From a candidate division WWE3 bacterium RIFCSPLOWO2_01_FULL_39_13 (GTDB taxonomy: Bacteria > Patescibacteriota > WWE3 > 2-01-FULL-39-13), in contig MEVH01000007.1 of assembly GCA_001772665.1 (NCBI GenBank), forward strand, positions 41,107 to 76,875: 35,769 nt of DNA. Direction: 5' to 3'. The translations under genes were made by a program, and so were the position numbers. A model generated the notes under the pieces. The model was not told the origin of the DNA and did not search any database. It saw nothing but the letters and a program-made list of their open reading frames with translations. Positions 14,488 through 22,811 of this stretch are shown here, in pieces (positions within the stretch are counted from its first letter, which is position 1; the number at the start of each line of letters is the position of its first letter).

Positions 14488-14493
14488 TATAAT
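14488..14493 (+). promoter_or_regulatory. -10 box of the OmpR-type regulator gene
   Basis: TATAAT, exactly 6 nt before the ATG at 14500; suggests a leaderless transcript. No clear -35. Confidence 0.6.
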
Positions 14494-14499
14494 AAAAAC

Positions 14500-15171
14500 A
14501 TGAAGGCGTTGATCATAGATCATGATCCCAGAACCAGAAAGGCCTTGACCCGGATCCTTAAAGACGACTATATAGTTGATGCTGCCTCATCTGCTGCTGC
14601 TGCCGAGCAGCTTATAATTAACTCTTCTTACGATATTATCCTTTTAGATCTTATACTCCCAGATATGGATGGAGAGGATTTGTGCAGTCTTCTAAAAGCA
14701 AGGCTTAAGACTGTTCCCGTTGTAGTAATCACTGACAAGTCAGCTGTGTCAGACAAAGGAGATGCTTTCGAACACGGAGCAGATGACTATCTTGTAAAGC
14801 CTTTCAGTACGCTAGAGCTTAAGGCCCGCATGAGGGCGCTCCTGAGACGTTCTTACAACAGCAGCAATGGATATCTCGAGAATATTCAAATCAGAAATCT
14901 GCATCTTGACCGCAACAGACGCATTGCGGCTCATAAAGGTGTGAGGCTCACTCTGCGGAAAAAAGAGCTGCAGCTTCTTGAGTTCTTGCTATTAAATAGA
15001 GGGAGAGTTCTGACACGCGGTGAAATTCTAGAAAATGTTTGGGATACCGCAACAAGTCCATTTACCAATACAGTTGATGTCCATATTAAACGCTTAAGGG
15101 ATAAAATAGAAAAGCCCTTTAATGAAAGCTATATCGAGACAATTCACGGGATAGGATATCTGGTTGAGTAG
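14500..15171 (+). CDS. OmpR/PhoB-family response regulator (orphan)
   Basis: 223 aa. Receiver domain: Asp7 and Asp9 (IIDHD), phosphoacceptor Asp50 in ILLDLILPDMDG, VVVITDKS, and LVKPF with the conserved Lys. The C-terminal winged-helix DNA-binding domain (about 125-223) has LTLRKKELQLLEFLLLNRGRVLTRGEILENVWD and NTVDVHIKRLRDKIE...IETIHGIGYLVE. It would bind DNA as a dimer after phosphorylation. No histidine kinase gene is adjacent. rpmB ends 9 bp after it on the other strand. Confidence 0.95.
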   Translation: MKALIIDHDPRTRKALTRILKDDYIVDAASSAAAAEQLIINSSYDIILLDLILPDMDGEDLCSLLKARLKTVPVVVITDKSAVSDKGDAFEHGADDYLVKPFSTLELKARMRALLRRSYNSSNGYLENIQIRNLHLDRNRRIAAHKGVRLTLRKKELQLLEFLLLNRGRVLTRGEILENVWDTATSPFTNTVDVHIKRLRDKIEKPFNESYIETIHGIGYLVE

Positions 15172-15180
15172 GGCTAATAT

Positions 15181-15534
15181 TTATGTCTTTAAGAAGGAGC
15201 TTCTACGACTCTTGGCTTTGGAAGTAGCTTTTCCCTTAGTCTTTGAGTCAATCTCGGGCTTGGAGTTTGCAGCAACCTGTACACCTGCTTTTTTCTCCTC
15301 TCTGATTTCACCTGGATACAGGGGCATGCTAAGCCCTTTGATTTTGCCTCGTTTGATCGATTTCAGGCACTTGGCACATACTTTTGCCTTTGTGTTTTCA
15401 CCCTCAACATTTAAAACCGTCTTCCGCAGGTTCGGCTTTCGGCGCACAATAGAGCGGTATTTTAGTCCCCAGATTAAAGTAACCTTTTTTGCTCTAAGAG
15501 GACTTTTTTCGCAAATGTCGCAAGATATTCCCAT
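15181..15534 (-). CDS. rpmB: Ribosomal protein bL28 with C-terminal extension
   Basis: 117 aa. The bL28 core is residues 1-70: CDIC (5-8) and CAKC (53-56) zinc pairs, RRKPNLRKTVLNVEG in between. About 45 extra C-terminal residues are Lys/Ser/Ala-rich (KGKATSKAKSRRSSFLKT), not part of the usual 60-80-aa protein. It is convergent with the response regulator. Confidence 0.92.
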   Translation of the reverse strand: MGISCDICEKSPLRAKKVTLIWGLKYRSIVRRKPNLRKTVLNVEGENTKAKVCAKCLKSIKRGKIKGLSMPLYPGEIREEKKAGVQVAANSKPEIDSKTKGKATSKAKSRRSSFLKT

Positions 15535-15594
15535 AACTGTAGAATTAAACCACTTTTTTGCTATAAATACAATGACAAAGGCTTTTATAGCAGC

Positions 15595-15664
15595 GAAGTG
15601 AATACCGCCAACTAAAGTTGGTGGTTTCCTATGCCTTCACTTCGTGAGTTCGCCTTAGGCATAG
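15595..15664 (+). repeat. Palindromic repeat element, copy A (IS200/IS605-end-like)
   Basis: Begins GAAGTGAATA, then hairpin 1 CCGCCAAC-TAAA-GTTGGTGG (15605-15624) and stem 2 CTATGCCT (15629-15636) with AGGCATAG (15657-15664), which encloses TCAC-TTC-GTGA. The same order of motifs occurs in reverse orientation at 33463-33558. Such hairpins are typical of the ends of IS200/IS605 elements and of their short non-autonomous derivatives; no transposase is present. The rest of the 317-bp rpmB-dprA spacer holds only the dprA promoter. Confidence 0.6.
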
Positions 15665-15805
15665 TAAATAATAGCCGAGATCGGACACTTGTGAAACTGT
15701 CTGAATTACTGCTGCAACTGGAGATTCATTTTTTGTTGACTTCTGGTTAGTAAAAAGTTTTGTCTTTGTTAATATTTTGTTTCGATTAAGTTAATCCCCA
15801 GAAAA

Positions 15806-15811
15806 TATAAT
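15806..15811 (+). promoter_or_regulatory. Possible -10 box of dprA-topA
   Basis: TATAAT about 40 nt before the dprA start; this would give a leader of about 34 nt. The -35 is poor. Confidence 0.35.
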
Positions 15812-15851
15812 GTGTCAAGAAGGTTGTAAATCTTGATTTAACAGGTTTAAT

Positions 15852-16883
15852 ATGATGCTTAACAATAATGATATTAGAAGAATAAATATAAGATACCCGT
15901 TGCGGGGTGGTGAAGGTGACCATATAGATGGTGACGATGCGAAAAGATTTAAAATTTCATGCGTGCGGGGAAAATTGGGAAAAGAAGAGGAGGATATATT
16001 AAAAAAAATGTGTTTTGGAAGCGAGCCACGGCCTAAAATGCTTAATATTGCCGGTGGTTTTGCTTTAGAGGATTCGGTATGTGTTGCAGTTGTGGGTTCA
16101 AGAAAGATAACACAGTATGGAAGGGATGTGTGTGAATACATTGCTGGTGGATTGGCGGCCGCCGGCGTGACTATTGCCAGCGGGTTAATGTATGGTGTCG
16201 ACCTTTGTGCGCATAAGGCTGCAATCTCGGCCGGCGGCCGGACTATAGCCGTTCTCGGATATGGATTTGACCATCTAAAAACACTGCGGTATGCAAGACC
16301 GGTAGCAGACGAAATCATTTCAAAAAAATGCGGTGTCGTAATCTCAGAATACGAAGACTTTCAAACTCCCGAAGTATGGACATTCCCTCGAAGAAACCGT
16401 ATTGTGTCTGCATTTTCTAAGGCAGTCGTAATAATAGAAGCATCAGAAAACTCTGGGAGCATTATAACTGCGGGATTCGCGCTTGAGCAGGGAAAAGAAG
16501 TTTTTGTTGTCCCAGGTTCCATTTTTAGCGATGTCAGCAAAGGCAAGCACAAGCTTCTGAAGCAAGGGGCAATCCCGGTAGATTCTCCTTTGGATATTCT
16601 TAATTACCTTGGTATCACCAGCTCCACAAACTCCTCAAGCCAAGGAAACTCCACGGCCTTTCAGACTTCTTTACCTAATCTTTCTGAGAACGAACTAACA
16701 GTTTGGGAAATTTTGAAAAACGAGACCAATCCTCTTACACTTGATGACCTGCTATTTGAAACAAAAATGAGCCCAGCAAGCCTTAATGTTGCCGTTACCT
16801 CGTTAGAGCTTCTTGGTCTGGCAAAACATGACTCGTCTAATAGCATACAAAAAAATAGCTTGACAATCCCTGTACACTGGTAA
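15852..16883 (+). CDS. dprA: DNA-processing protein DprA (Smf)
   Basis: 343 aa. The Rossmann-like DprA core has VAVVGSRKITQYG, AAGVTIASGLMYGVDLCAHKAAI, TIAVLGYGFD, FPRRNRIVSAFSKAVVIIEAS and GSIITAGFALEQGKEVFVVPGSI. A C-terminal winged helix (LTLDDLLFETKMSPASLNVAVTSLELLGL) is the usual DprA_WH domain. DprA loads RecA on incoming single-stranded DNA during natural transformation. It precedes topA by 5 bp, a common pairing in bacteria. The N-terminal 60 residues are divergent. Confidence 0.95.
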   Translation: MMLNNNDIRRINIRYPLRGGEGDHIDGDDAKRFKISCVRGKLGKEEEDILKKMCFGSEPRPKMLNIAGGFALEDSVCVAVVGSRKITQYGRDVCEYIAGGLAAAGVTIASGLMYGVDLCAHKAAISAGGRTIAVLGYGFDHLKTLRYARPVADEIISKKCGVVISEYEDFQTPEVWTFPRRNRIVSAFSKAVVIIEASENSGSIITAGFALEQGKEVFVVPGSIFSDVSKGKHKLLKQGAIPVDSPLDILNYLGITSSTNSSSQGNSTAFQTSLPNLSENELTVWEILKNETNPLTLDDLLFETKMSPASLNVAVTSLELLGLAKHDSSNSIQKNSLTIPVHW

Positions 16884-16888
16884 ACTGT

Positions 16889-19255
16889 ATGAGTATGAAA
16901 AATCTGGTTGTGGTTGAATCTCCGTCAAAAACCAAGAAGCTGTCTGATTTTTTAGGAAAAGGTTACAAGGTAGTTTCGTCTGTCGGGCATATCCGCGACC
17001 TGCCGAAGTCGTCTCTTGGAGTAGATGTCGAGCACAATTTTATTCCGTTATACATAAATGCTCCTGACAAAAAGGATGTAATCAGGGATCTGAAAAAAGA
17101 GGCTAAAACTTCTGACTCAATTTATCTGGCAACTGATTTGGATCGTGAAGGCGAGGCGATTGCCTGGCATGTTGCGTATGTTATGAATAATGACAATGAC
17201 TTGAAGGATGAGTCTCCTTCGGCAGCTCAGTCTCCTTCGATAGTGCAGCTCGCAGACAGCCAGAACTTTCAAATTGCCGGTAAGCTCAAAAATTCTTTGG
17301 GCCATAATCCAAAGATTTATCGTGTGACGTTTGATTCAATTACAAAAGAGTCTGTTTTGGATGCATTTAAAACCCCCCGGCGTCTTGATATGTCTTTAGT
17401 CGATGCCCAGCAAGCCAGAAGGGTTTTAGATAGATTGGTTGGATATAAATTGTCCCCGCTTCTATGGGAGAAAATAAGATACGGTCTATCGGCGGGAAGA
17501 GTCCAGTCTGTTGCTGTCCGATTTATAGTAGAAAGGGAAAGGGAGATTAAGAAGTTTAAGAAGTCTTTGTACTTTGAGATTATAGGAGAATTCGGGTCGC
17601 CTACTGCGATGACTTCTGCGATTGCCATAGGTGCCACAGGCGCCATAGGCGCCCGACTGTCTAAAATCAACGGCAAATCAATTTATGAAAAGAAAAAGTA
17701 CGACCTTTTTGCCGGGCAGTATTCTGTATCGTGCACAGCCATTTCATCTCAGCAAGAAGCTGACAAGATTCTAAAAGACCTAAAATCCTGCGCATTTACC
17801 GTTTCAAAAGCAGAGAAAAAAGAAACCCGAAGTCATCCAAGTCCTCCATTTACTACAGCCAGCCTTCAGCAGTCAGCAGCGTCAAATCTGGGATATTCTC
17901 CGAAAAGAACAATGCAAATAGCTCAAAGGCTTTACGAAGGCGGACGCATAACATATATGAGAACAGACAGCGTGAATATCAACCCGGGGTTTGTTAAGCA
18001 GGTGAGAAATTACATAAATGGAGAGTTCGGCTCTAAGTATCTTTTTAACACCGAACGGTATTACAGGGCGAAAAAATCGGCTCGTGTTCAAGAGGCTCAC
18101 GAGGCAGTAAGACCGACTTCTGTACAGATATCAGCCGAAAAATTACCTGAATCGGTTACACCACAAGAAAGAAAGCTTTACGACTTAATCTACAGGAGAA
18201 CCGTTGCGACTCAGATGTCCCCAGCGGTTTACTCTAATTCAAGAGTCGAAATAGACGGGTCTAAAAATGAGGCGGTCGATAAAGCTAAAATGTCTCCGAA
18301 TAAAGTCTCTGCCTACACTTTCTCTGCTTCCGGCTCAATTCTTGTTTTTGACGGATTTCTAAAGGTCTACCATTCGAAAAACCGTGATGTTGAAATTCCT
18401 GATGTAAAAATCGGGGGTAGGCTGAATATGGCAAAAGCCGAAAGCGAGGCGAAAGAACTGACTCCTCCGCCCAGGTATAATGAGTCGTCTCTTGTTAAAG
18501 AGCTTGAGCGTTTTGGAATCGGCCGTCCGTCAACTTACGCTTCTATTATTGACACGATTCAGGCGAGGGGATATGTAAAAAAAGAGGATAAGGTTTTATA
18601 CCCGACTGACAATGGGATGGTGGTAAATGACCTTTTGGCAAAGCATTTTCCGCAGATTGTTGATATTGATTTTACTGCAGAAATGGAAGGGAATCTCGAT
18701 GAGGTCGCACTTGGAAAGCTTAACTGGAAGAAGCTTATCAAGGATTTTTATACTCCTTTTGAAAAGCTTTTAATAGCCAAGAAGAAGGAAATTAAAAAGG
18801 AGGATGTCGTTGTATTAGAGAAGACCAAAGAGAAGTGTCCTGAATGCAAAAAAGGGAAGCTGGTAGTAAAACTTGGCAAATACGGAAGGTTTCTAAGCTG
18901 TGAAAAGTTTCCCGACTGCCAGTATGCAAGGCCGATAGAAGATAACACGGGTGAAGGAAATCCAAATGCAGATCAGCAAAAGGAACTTGATAACTTAAAT
19001 GAAAAATGCCCTGAATGCCAGGGAAAGCTTCTTGTTAAAACCGGGCGCTTCGGGCAGTTTATTGCCTGCGAGAATTATCCTAAGTGCAAGTACACAAGAA
19101 AGATAGATAAAAAAGTTGGTATGAAATGCCCCGAATGCGGTGGAAAACAAGGCGGTGAAGTAGTTTATAAAAAAACCAAAAAAGGAAGAACATTTTACGG
19201 ATGCTCGCGCTACCCCGACTGCAAGTTCGCCAGCTGGACAAAACCGAAGAAATAA
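16889..19255 (+). CDS. topA: DNA topoisomerase I
   Basis: 788 aa. The Toprim domain starts LVVVESPSKTKKL and has SVGHIRDLP and TDLDREGEAIAWH. The catalytic Tyr356 is in GGRITYMRTDSVNI. Three C-terminal Topo_C zinc ribbons follow (CPECKKGKL...CEKFPDC, CPECQGKL...CENYPKC, CPECGGKQ...CSRYPDC). It relaxes negative supercoils by cutting one strand. Two low-complexity insertions, at about residues 105-130 (Ser/Asp/Gln-rich) and about 230-250 (Ala/Ile/Gly-rich), are not part of the usual fold. Co-transcribed with dprA. Confidence 0.97.
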   Translation: MSMKNLVVVESPSKTKKLSDFLGKGYKVVSSVGHIRDLPKSSLGVDVEHNFIPLYINAPDKKDVIRDLKKEAKTSDSIYLATDLDREGEAIAWHVAYVMNNDNDLKDESPSAAQSPSIVQLADSQNFQIAGKLKNSLGHNPKIYRVTFDSITKESVLDAFKTPRRLDMSLVDAQQARRVLDRLVGYKLSPLLWEKIRYGLSAGRVQSVAVRFIVEREREIKKFKKSLYFEIIGEFGSPTAMTSAIAIGATGAIGARLSKINGKSIYEKKKYDLFAGQYSVSCTAISSQQEADKILKDLKSCAFTVSKAEKKETRSHPSPPFTTASLQQSAASNLGYSPKRTMQIAQRLYEGGRITYMRTDSVNINPGFVKQVRNYINGEFGSKYLFNTERYYRAKKSARVQEAHEAVRPTSVQISAEKLPESVTPQERKLYDLIYRRTVATQMSPAVYSNSRVEIDGSKNEAVDKAKMSPNKVSAYTFSASGSILVFDGFLKVYHSKNRDVEIPDVKIGGRLNMAKAESEAKELTPPPRYNESSLVKELERFGIGRPSTYASIIDTIQARGYVKKEDKVLYPTDNGMVVNDLLAKHFPQIVDIDFTAEMEGNLDEVALGKLNWKKLIKDFYTPFEKLLIAKKKEIKKEDVVVLEKTKEKCPECKKGKLVVKLGKYGRFLSCEKFPDCQYARPIEDNTGEGNPNADQQKELDNLNEKCPECQGKLLVKTGRFGQFIACENYPKCKYTRKIDKKVGMKCPECGGKQGGEVVYKKTKKGRTFYGCSRYPDCKFASWTKPKK

Positions 19256-19379
19256 ATTCCTGTGGCTTTTTTAGTTTGTTCATATTTCTTCATTTTTTCG
19301 CCAATTATAAGATGACAGGGCAACTTATTAATCTCCAAGTCTTGTTAGTACAAATAGTGAGAAATAGCTTCCTATGGGG

Positions 19380-19385
19380 TATAAT
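19380..19385 (+). promoter_or_regulatory. -10 box of the stand-alone receiver gene
   Basis: TATAAT, 6 nt before the ATG at 19392. It fixes the start and makes the upstream in-frame codon at 19374 unlikely. Confidence 0.6.
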
Positions 19386-19391
19386 AATGGT

Positions 19392-19808
19392 ATGTCAAAA
19401 TGCATAATACTAGATGACGATGAGACTTTCCAACGATTACATCGGCGTCGTTTGATACGTCTGGGGCTCGAAGAATATATGGTGTTTTCATTTGATAGTA
19501 ACGAGGAAGCTCTTCGATTTCTAGAAGAAAATCCTGACGTTGACCGTGGAGTTTTCGATTGGAATCTGAATCCATATGGAAGATCTGGTGGACCTTATAC
19601 AGAAGGGGCTGTAAGAAGGATACTTGAGACACATGGAAGTGTCCTTCTTACAAGTGGAACGGACGATTCAACAGGCAGACTGAGTGAGTTGATGCGAGAA
19701 TCAGGTGATGAAGCAAGATTAAGATTTGTTGACAAACGCCTTCTGGAAACAGGTGATTATGAGTTCTTAGTAGCTGATACAAGGGAGTGGCAACCGCAAA
19801 TTTCTTAA
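19392..19808 (+). CDS. Stand-alone response-regulator receiver-like protein
   Basis: 138 aa. CIILDDDETFQRLHRRRL (acidic Asp8-Asp10), GVFDWNLNPYG with the probable phosphoacceptor Asp56, VLLTSGTDD (Ser/Thr switch) and FVDKRLL (Lys). There is no output domain, so it could act as a phosphate relay or by protein contact. It is divergent from the receiver of the OmpR-type regulator at 14500. No kinase is adjacent. The 240-bp spacer after it holds an 18-bp palindrome. Confidence 0.75.
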   Translation: MSKCIILDDDETFQRLHRRRLIRLGLEEYMVFSFDSNEEALRFLEENPDVDRGVFDWNLNPYGRSGGPYTEGAVRRILETHGSVLLTSGTDDSTGRLSELMRESGDEARLRFVDKRLLETGDYEFLVADTREWQPQIS

Positions 19809-19958
19809 TTCAGCTTCCTTATGAACACATGGTGTTGCTAATTATGGAACAAAAAACAGACAAATAATCCAAAGGCATACCTTCCTAAACTGTTTAGCTC
19901 TTATATTTTTTGCTCTCTGCCTCTGCAACTTTATCGGCTGGCAAAATAACTTCTGCCG

Positions 19959-19976
19959 GCAATTCGCGCGAATTGC
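19959..19976. promoter_or_regulatory. 18-bp perfect palindrome
   Basis: GCAATTCGCGCGAATTGC, about 70 bp before the second DUF4143 ATPase gene. A related half (CGCACGAATTCCGC) follows about 20 bp later. No T-run follows, so it is more likely a protein-binding site than a terminator. Confidence 0.5.
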
Positions 19977-20048
19977 GCACATATATGAGTGGAAATCGCA
20001 CGAATTCCGCTTGACGCCTATCTGGGTTCCTGGTAGTCTTTATGTAAG

Positions 20049-21185
20049 ATGTTAAATAGATCTTTAAAAAGCATTGTTATTGAGGCTTTAACAACTACTA
20101 ATAAGGGGGTTATTATATACGGTGCCAGGCAGGTTGGGAAAACCACACTCGCAAATGAAATAATTCGCTCTCTTGGGCTAAGAACCCTTATGGTTAATGC
20201 TGACCAAAGTAAGTATTTCGACATATTGTCAAGTCGTGATGTAAATAAGCTTAAAAACTTTACCGAGGGGTATGATTTATTATTTATTGATGAAGCGCAA
20301 CGCATACCTGAGATAGGTATTAATCTTAAAATAATCTTGGATAATTTTAAGAATTTAAAGGTTGTTGTTACAGGATCGTCTTCTTTGGATTTAGCAAGCA
20401 AAATCAGCGAGCCTTTGACTGGACGGATATTGACTTACAAGTTATACCCGATTTCTTTTCTTGAATTATCATCATTCCTTAATAAATTTGAACTCGATGC
20501 ACAGTTGGAAGAACGCATGATATATGGATCTTACCCTGAGATTTTCTCTATAGTCGGCGAAAATAATAAAAGAGAATATCTGCAAAATCTTAGTGATAGT
20601 TATTTATATAAGGATTTGTTAGAACTGGGAGACATAAGAAATTCATCAAAAATAAGGGACTTATTAAAATTGCTGGCATTTCAAATTGGCTCCGAAGTAT
20701 CAATGTCTGAACTTGGTTCAAGCTTAGGAATGGGTAAAGATACCATTTCACGATACATTGATTATCTAGAAAAGTCATACGTAATTTTTAGTCTAGGCGG
20801 TTTTAACCGCAATTTAAGAAAAGAAGTAACGAAAATGGACAAGATCTATTTTTATGATCTAGGTATTCGAAATATTCTTATTGATAATATGAAACCAATA
20901 AAAGACCGAGTCGACGCAGGGCAGTTATGGGAAAACTTTATAATAGTAGAAAGAATCAAGTACCTGGCATATATTCAGAAATATGCATCATCGTACTTCT
21001 GGAGATTATATACGGGTGCTGAACTTGACTATATAGAAGATTCTGAAGGATCTTTAAAGGGTTTTGAATTCAAATATGGCGGGAAAAAAGTTAAAAAGCC
21101 GAACGGATGGACTCTAGCATATCCCAAAGCATCTTTTGATTGTATAAACATGAGTAATTATTTGAATTTTATAGCAGGGCTATAA
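20049..21185 (+). CDS. ATP-binding protein, AAA_14 + DUF4143 (paralogue)
   Basis: 378 aa, same architecture as 5660-6835: Walker A GARQVGKTT, Walker B LLFIDEAQRI, VVVTGSSSLDL, LTGRILTYKLYP, winged helix with MSELGSSLGMGKDTISRYIDYL, and a DUF4143 nuclease-like core (ELDYIED then FEFKYG). The two proteins share most motifs but are clearly diverged, so this is an old duplication or separate acquisitions. A TTGACG (20011-20016) with TAGTCT 16 bp downstream could be its promoter. Not in an operon. Confidence 0.85.
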   Translation: MLNRSLKSIVIEALTTTNKGVIIYGARQVGKTTLANEIIRSLGLRTLMVNADQSKYFDILSSRDVNKLKNFTEGYDLLFIDEAQRIPEIGINLKIILDNFKNLKVVVTGSSSLDLASKISEPLTGRILTYKLYPISFLELSSFLNKFELDAQLEERMIYGSYPEIFSIVGENNKREYLQNLSDSYLYKDLLELGDIRNSSKIRDLLKLLAFQIGSEVSMSELGSSLGMGKDTISRYIDYLEKSYVIFSLGGFNRNLRKEVTKMDKIYFYDLGIRNILIDNMKPIKDRVDAGQLWENFIIVERIKYLAYIQKYASSYFWRLYTGAELDYIEDSEGSLKGFEFKYGGKKVKKPNGWTLAYPKASFDCINMSNYLNFIAGL

Positions 21186-21216
21186 GTGTCATCCAAAAGC
21201 GTTATAGTGCGAAAGG

Positions 21217-21244
21217 TTGACCTATAACATAAATAACGTATAAT
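21217..21244 (+). promoter_or_regulatory. Promoter of the 124-aa gene
   Basis: TTGACC (21217-21222), 16-bp spacer, TATAAT (21239-21244). Gives a leader of about 28 nt to the ATG at 21279. Confidence 0.6.
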
Positions 21245-21278
21245 ATCCATATTAATTAAGCTAATTCAAATAAAAATC

Positions 21279-21653
21279 ATGAATCAATTTCAACCTGAGT
21301 GTATAGGAGTGGCTGGGGTAGATCGCAGAGAAGAAGATACTTTTAATAAGACAGATGGCTTTACTGATGGTACGCCTGGAAAAAATGTTTGTTACTGGAA
21401 GCCTTTTGGCAAAAGATCCGGAGAGGACGATCAATCCGATGCTTTGAGTGGTGGTAAAGGTAGTGAAGAGGAGCAAATAAATAGAAAGAGCAGAGAGGCT
21501 GCCGAGTTAAGAGGGAAAGCTATGCAGGCAAGGGAAGATGACGATTCTGATCGGGCTATCAAACTTGAACAGGTGGCTAGAAAGCTCAACCGCGATGTCG
21601 AGGATTGGCAGGAAGAGAAGGAAAGAAAAAAGAAGTCTTGGTGGCAACAATAA
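21279..21653 (+). CDS. Hypothetical charged protein, 124 aa
   Basis: Family not recognised. The N-terminal part is Gly/Asp-rich with Cys8 and Cys38; the C-terminal half (about 65-120) is a highly charged helix, probably coiled coil (EEEQINRKSREAAELRGKA, KLEQVARKLNRDVEDW), ending in KKKSWWQQ. No membrane segment. A well-formed promoter upstream supports expression. It stands alone between the ATPase and rpsB. Confidence 0.6.
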   Translation: MNQFQPECIGVAGVDRREEDTFNKTDGFTDGTPGKNVCYWKPFGKRSGEDDQSDALSGGKGSEEEQINRKSREAAELRGKAMQAREDDDSDRAIKLEQVARKLNRDVEDWQEEKERKKKSWWQQ

Positions 21654-21726
21654 CGGATTAGCTGTCCTTAAATAGATGATTTTTCAGCTTCAAACATCCA
21701 AGCCGAGAGAAGTCAGCATCGTTAGT

Positions 21727-21756
21727 TTGACTCTATGCATCTATCTTTGCTATCAT
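21727..21756 (+). promoter_or_regulatory. Promoter of rpsB-tsf
   Basis: TTGACT (21727-21732), 18-bp spacer, TATCAT (21751-21756) with an extended TGC before it. The expected leader is about 95 nt. Confidence 0.55.
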
Positions 21757-21771
21757 TCCGCTATCACATCA

Positions 21772-21806
21772 TGACTAGACGTGCTCCTGATCTTACTGTC
21801 TAGTCA
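21772..21806 (+). promoter_or_regulatory. Hairpin in the rpsB leader
   Basis: TGACTAGAC (21772-21780) pairs perfectly with GTCTAGTCA (21798-21806), 17-nt loop. It lies near the expected 5' end of the rpsB mRNA and has no T-run, so it may be an S2-type autoregulatory site; that role is inferred from position only. Confidence 0.45.
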
Positions 21807-21857
21807 GAGGGTAAAGGGGCAGTTATTGTCAGACATTAAAAGTTAATAAACGCTAAT

Positions 21858-22796
21858 ATGAAAATACCTTCTGTTGAAGAGATGATAGAAGCTGGAGTCC
21901 ATTTCGGGCATCAAACGCGAAGGCGTAATCCTAAAATGGATAAGTTTGTTTATTCAACTGAAAATAAGACCAGCATTATTGACCTTTATCAAACAGCAGA
22001 CCTTCTTAAAACCGCCTGTGAATTTCTTTATGATCTTGCCAAAAACGGCAAGCAGATAATTATTGTCGGTACAAAAAGACAGGCGTCCGGAATGGTCAAA
22101 AAATATGCGCAGGAGTCGGGGGCTATGTTTGTGAATGTAAGGTGGCTTGGCGGAACTTTCACTAATTTCAGTTCAGTCAAAAAGAGCCGGGATGAGTTGA
22201 AGAATCTAAAAGAAGGCAGAGATAAAGGAACTTTTAACAAATACACCAAAAAAGAACGCCTTTTAATTAACCGCAAGGTAGAGAAGCTCGAAGAGCTTGT
22301 CGGTGGAATTGCTTCGCTTGATTCAAATCCATCTGCAATTGTTGTTATTGATCCAAAACGCGAGAAAACCGCAGTCCACGAAGCAAATATTGTAAACGTC
22401 CCTGTAGTCGGCCTTATCGATACCAACTGCAATCCTGATGATATTAATTATCCAGTCAGCGGTAACGACGACGCCCTTAAATCAATTGAGCTGTTTTTGT
22501 CAGCAGTATGCTCTGTGATAGGGCAGGGATACAAAGAGTTTGAATCGGCAAAAGCCAAATCTGCTGAAGTAAAAAAAGAAGATATTAAAGTTCCTGCAGT
22601 GCATGAATTAAAGCCGGTGCAGGAGGAGTCTCCCAAAACGGCAGAGAAGAAAAAAGAAACTGCAAAAGCAAAAGAAAATCCAGAAAAAAAGCCGGCAAAG
22701 GCTTTGAAAAAAGAAAAGAAGGAAGCTTCAAAAGCTGAAAAGAAAGCAGGAAAAACTCCTAAAAAGGCGAAATCTCGAAAGAAAAAGTCAAGTTAA
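21858..22796 (+). CDS. rpsB: Ribosomal protein uS2 with Lys-rich C-terminal tail
   Basis: 312 aa. Core (1-228) has EAGVHFGHQTRRRNPKMDKF, VGTKRQA, NVRWLGGTFTNF, VVIDPKREKTAVHEA and VPVVGLIDTNCNP. About 80 further residues are a low-complexity Lys/Ala/Glu tail ending KSRKKKSS, not part of normal uS2 (about 240 aa). It binds the 30S head-body junction. First gene of the rpsB-tsf unit. Confidence 0.96.
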   Translation: MKIPSVEEMIEAGVHFGHQTRRRNPKMDKFVYSTENKTSIIDLYQTADLLKTACEFLYDLAKNGKQIIIVGTKRQASGMVKKYAQESGAMFVNVRWLGGTFTNFSSVKKSRDELKNLKEGRDKGTFNKYTKKERLLINRKVEKLEELVGGIASLDSNPSAIVVIDPKREKTAVHEANIVNVPVVGLIDTNCNPDDINYPVSGNDDALKSIELFLSAVCSVIGQGYKEFESAKAKSAEVKKEDIKVPAVHELKPVQEESPKTAEKKKETAKAKENPEKKPAKALKKEKKEASKAEKKAGKTPKKAKSRKKKSS

Positions 22797-22811
22797 CCTT
22801 TGAGGTTGTTT

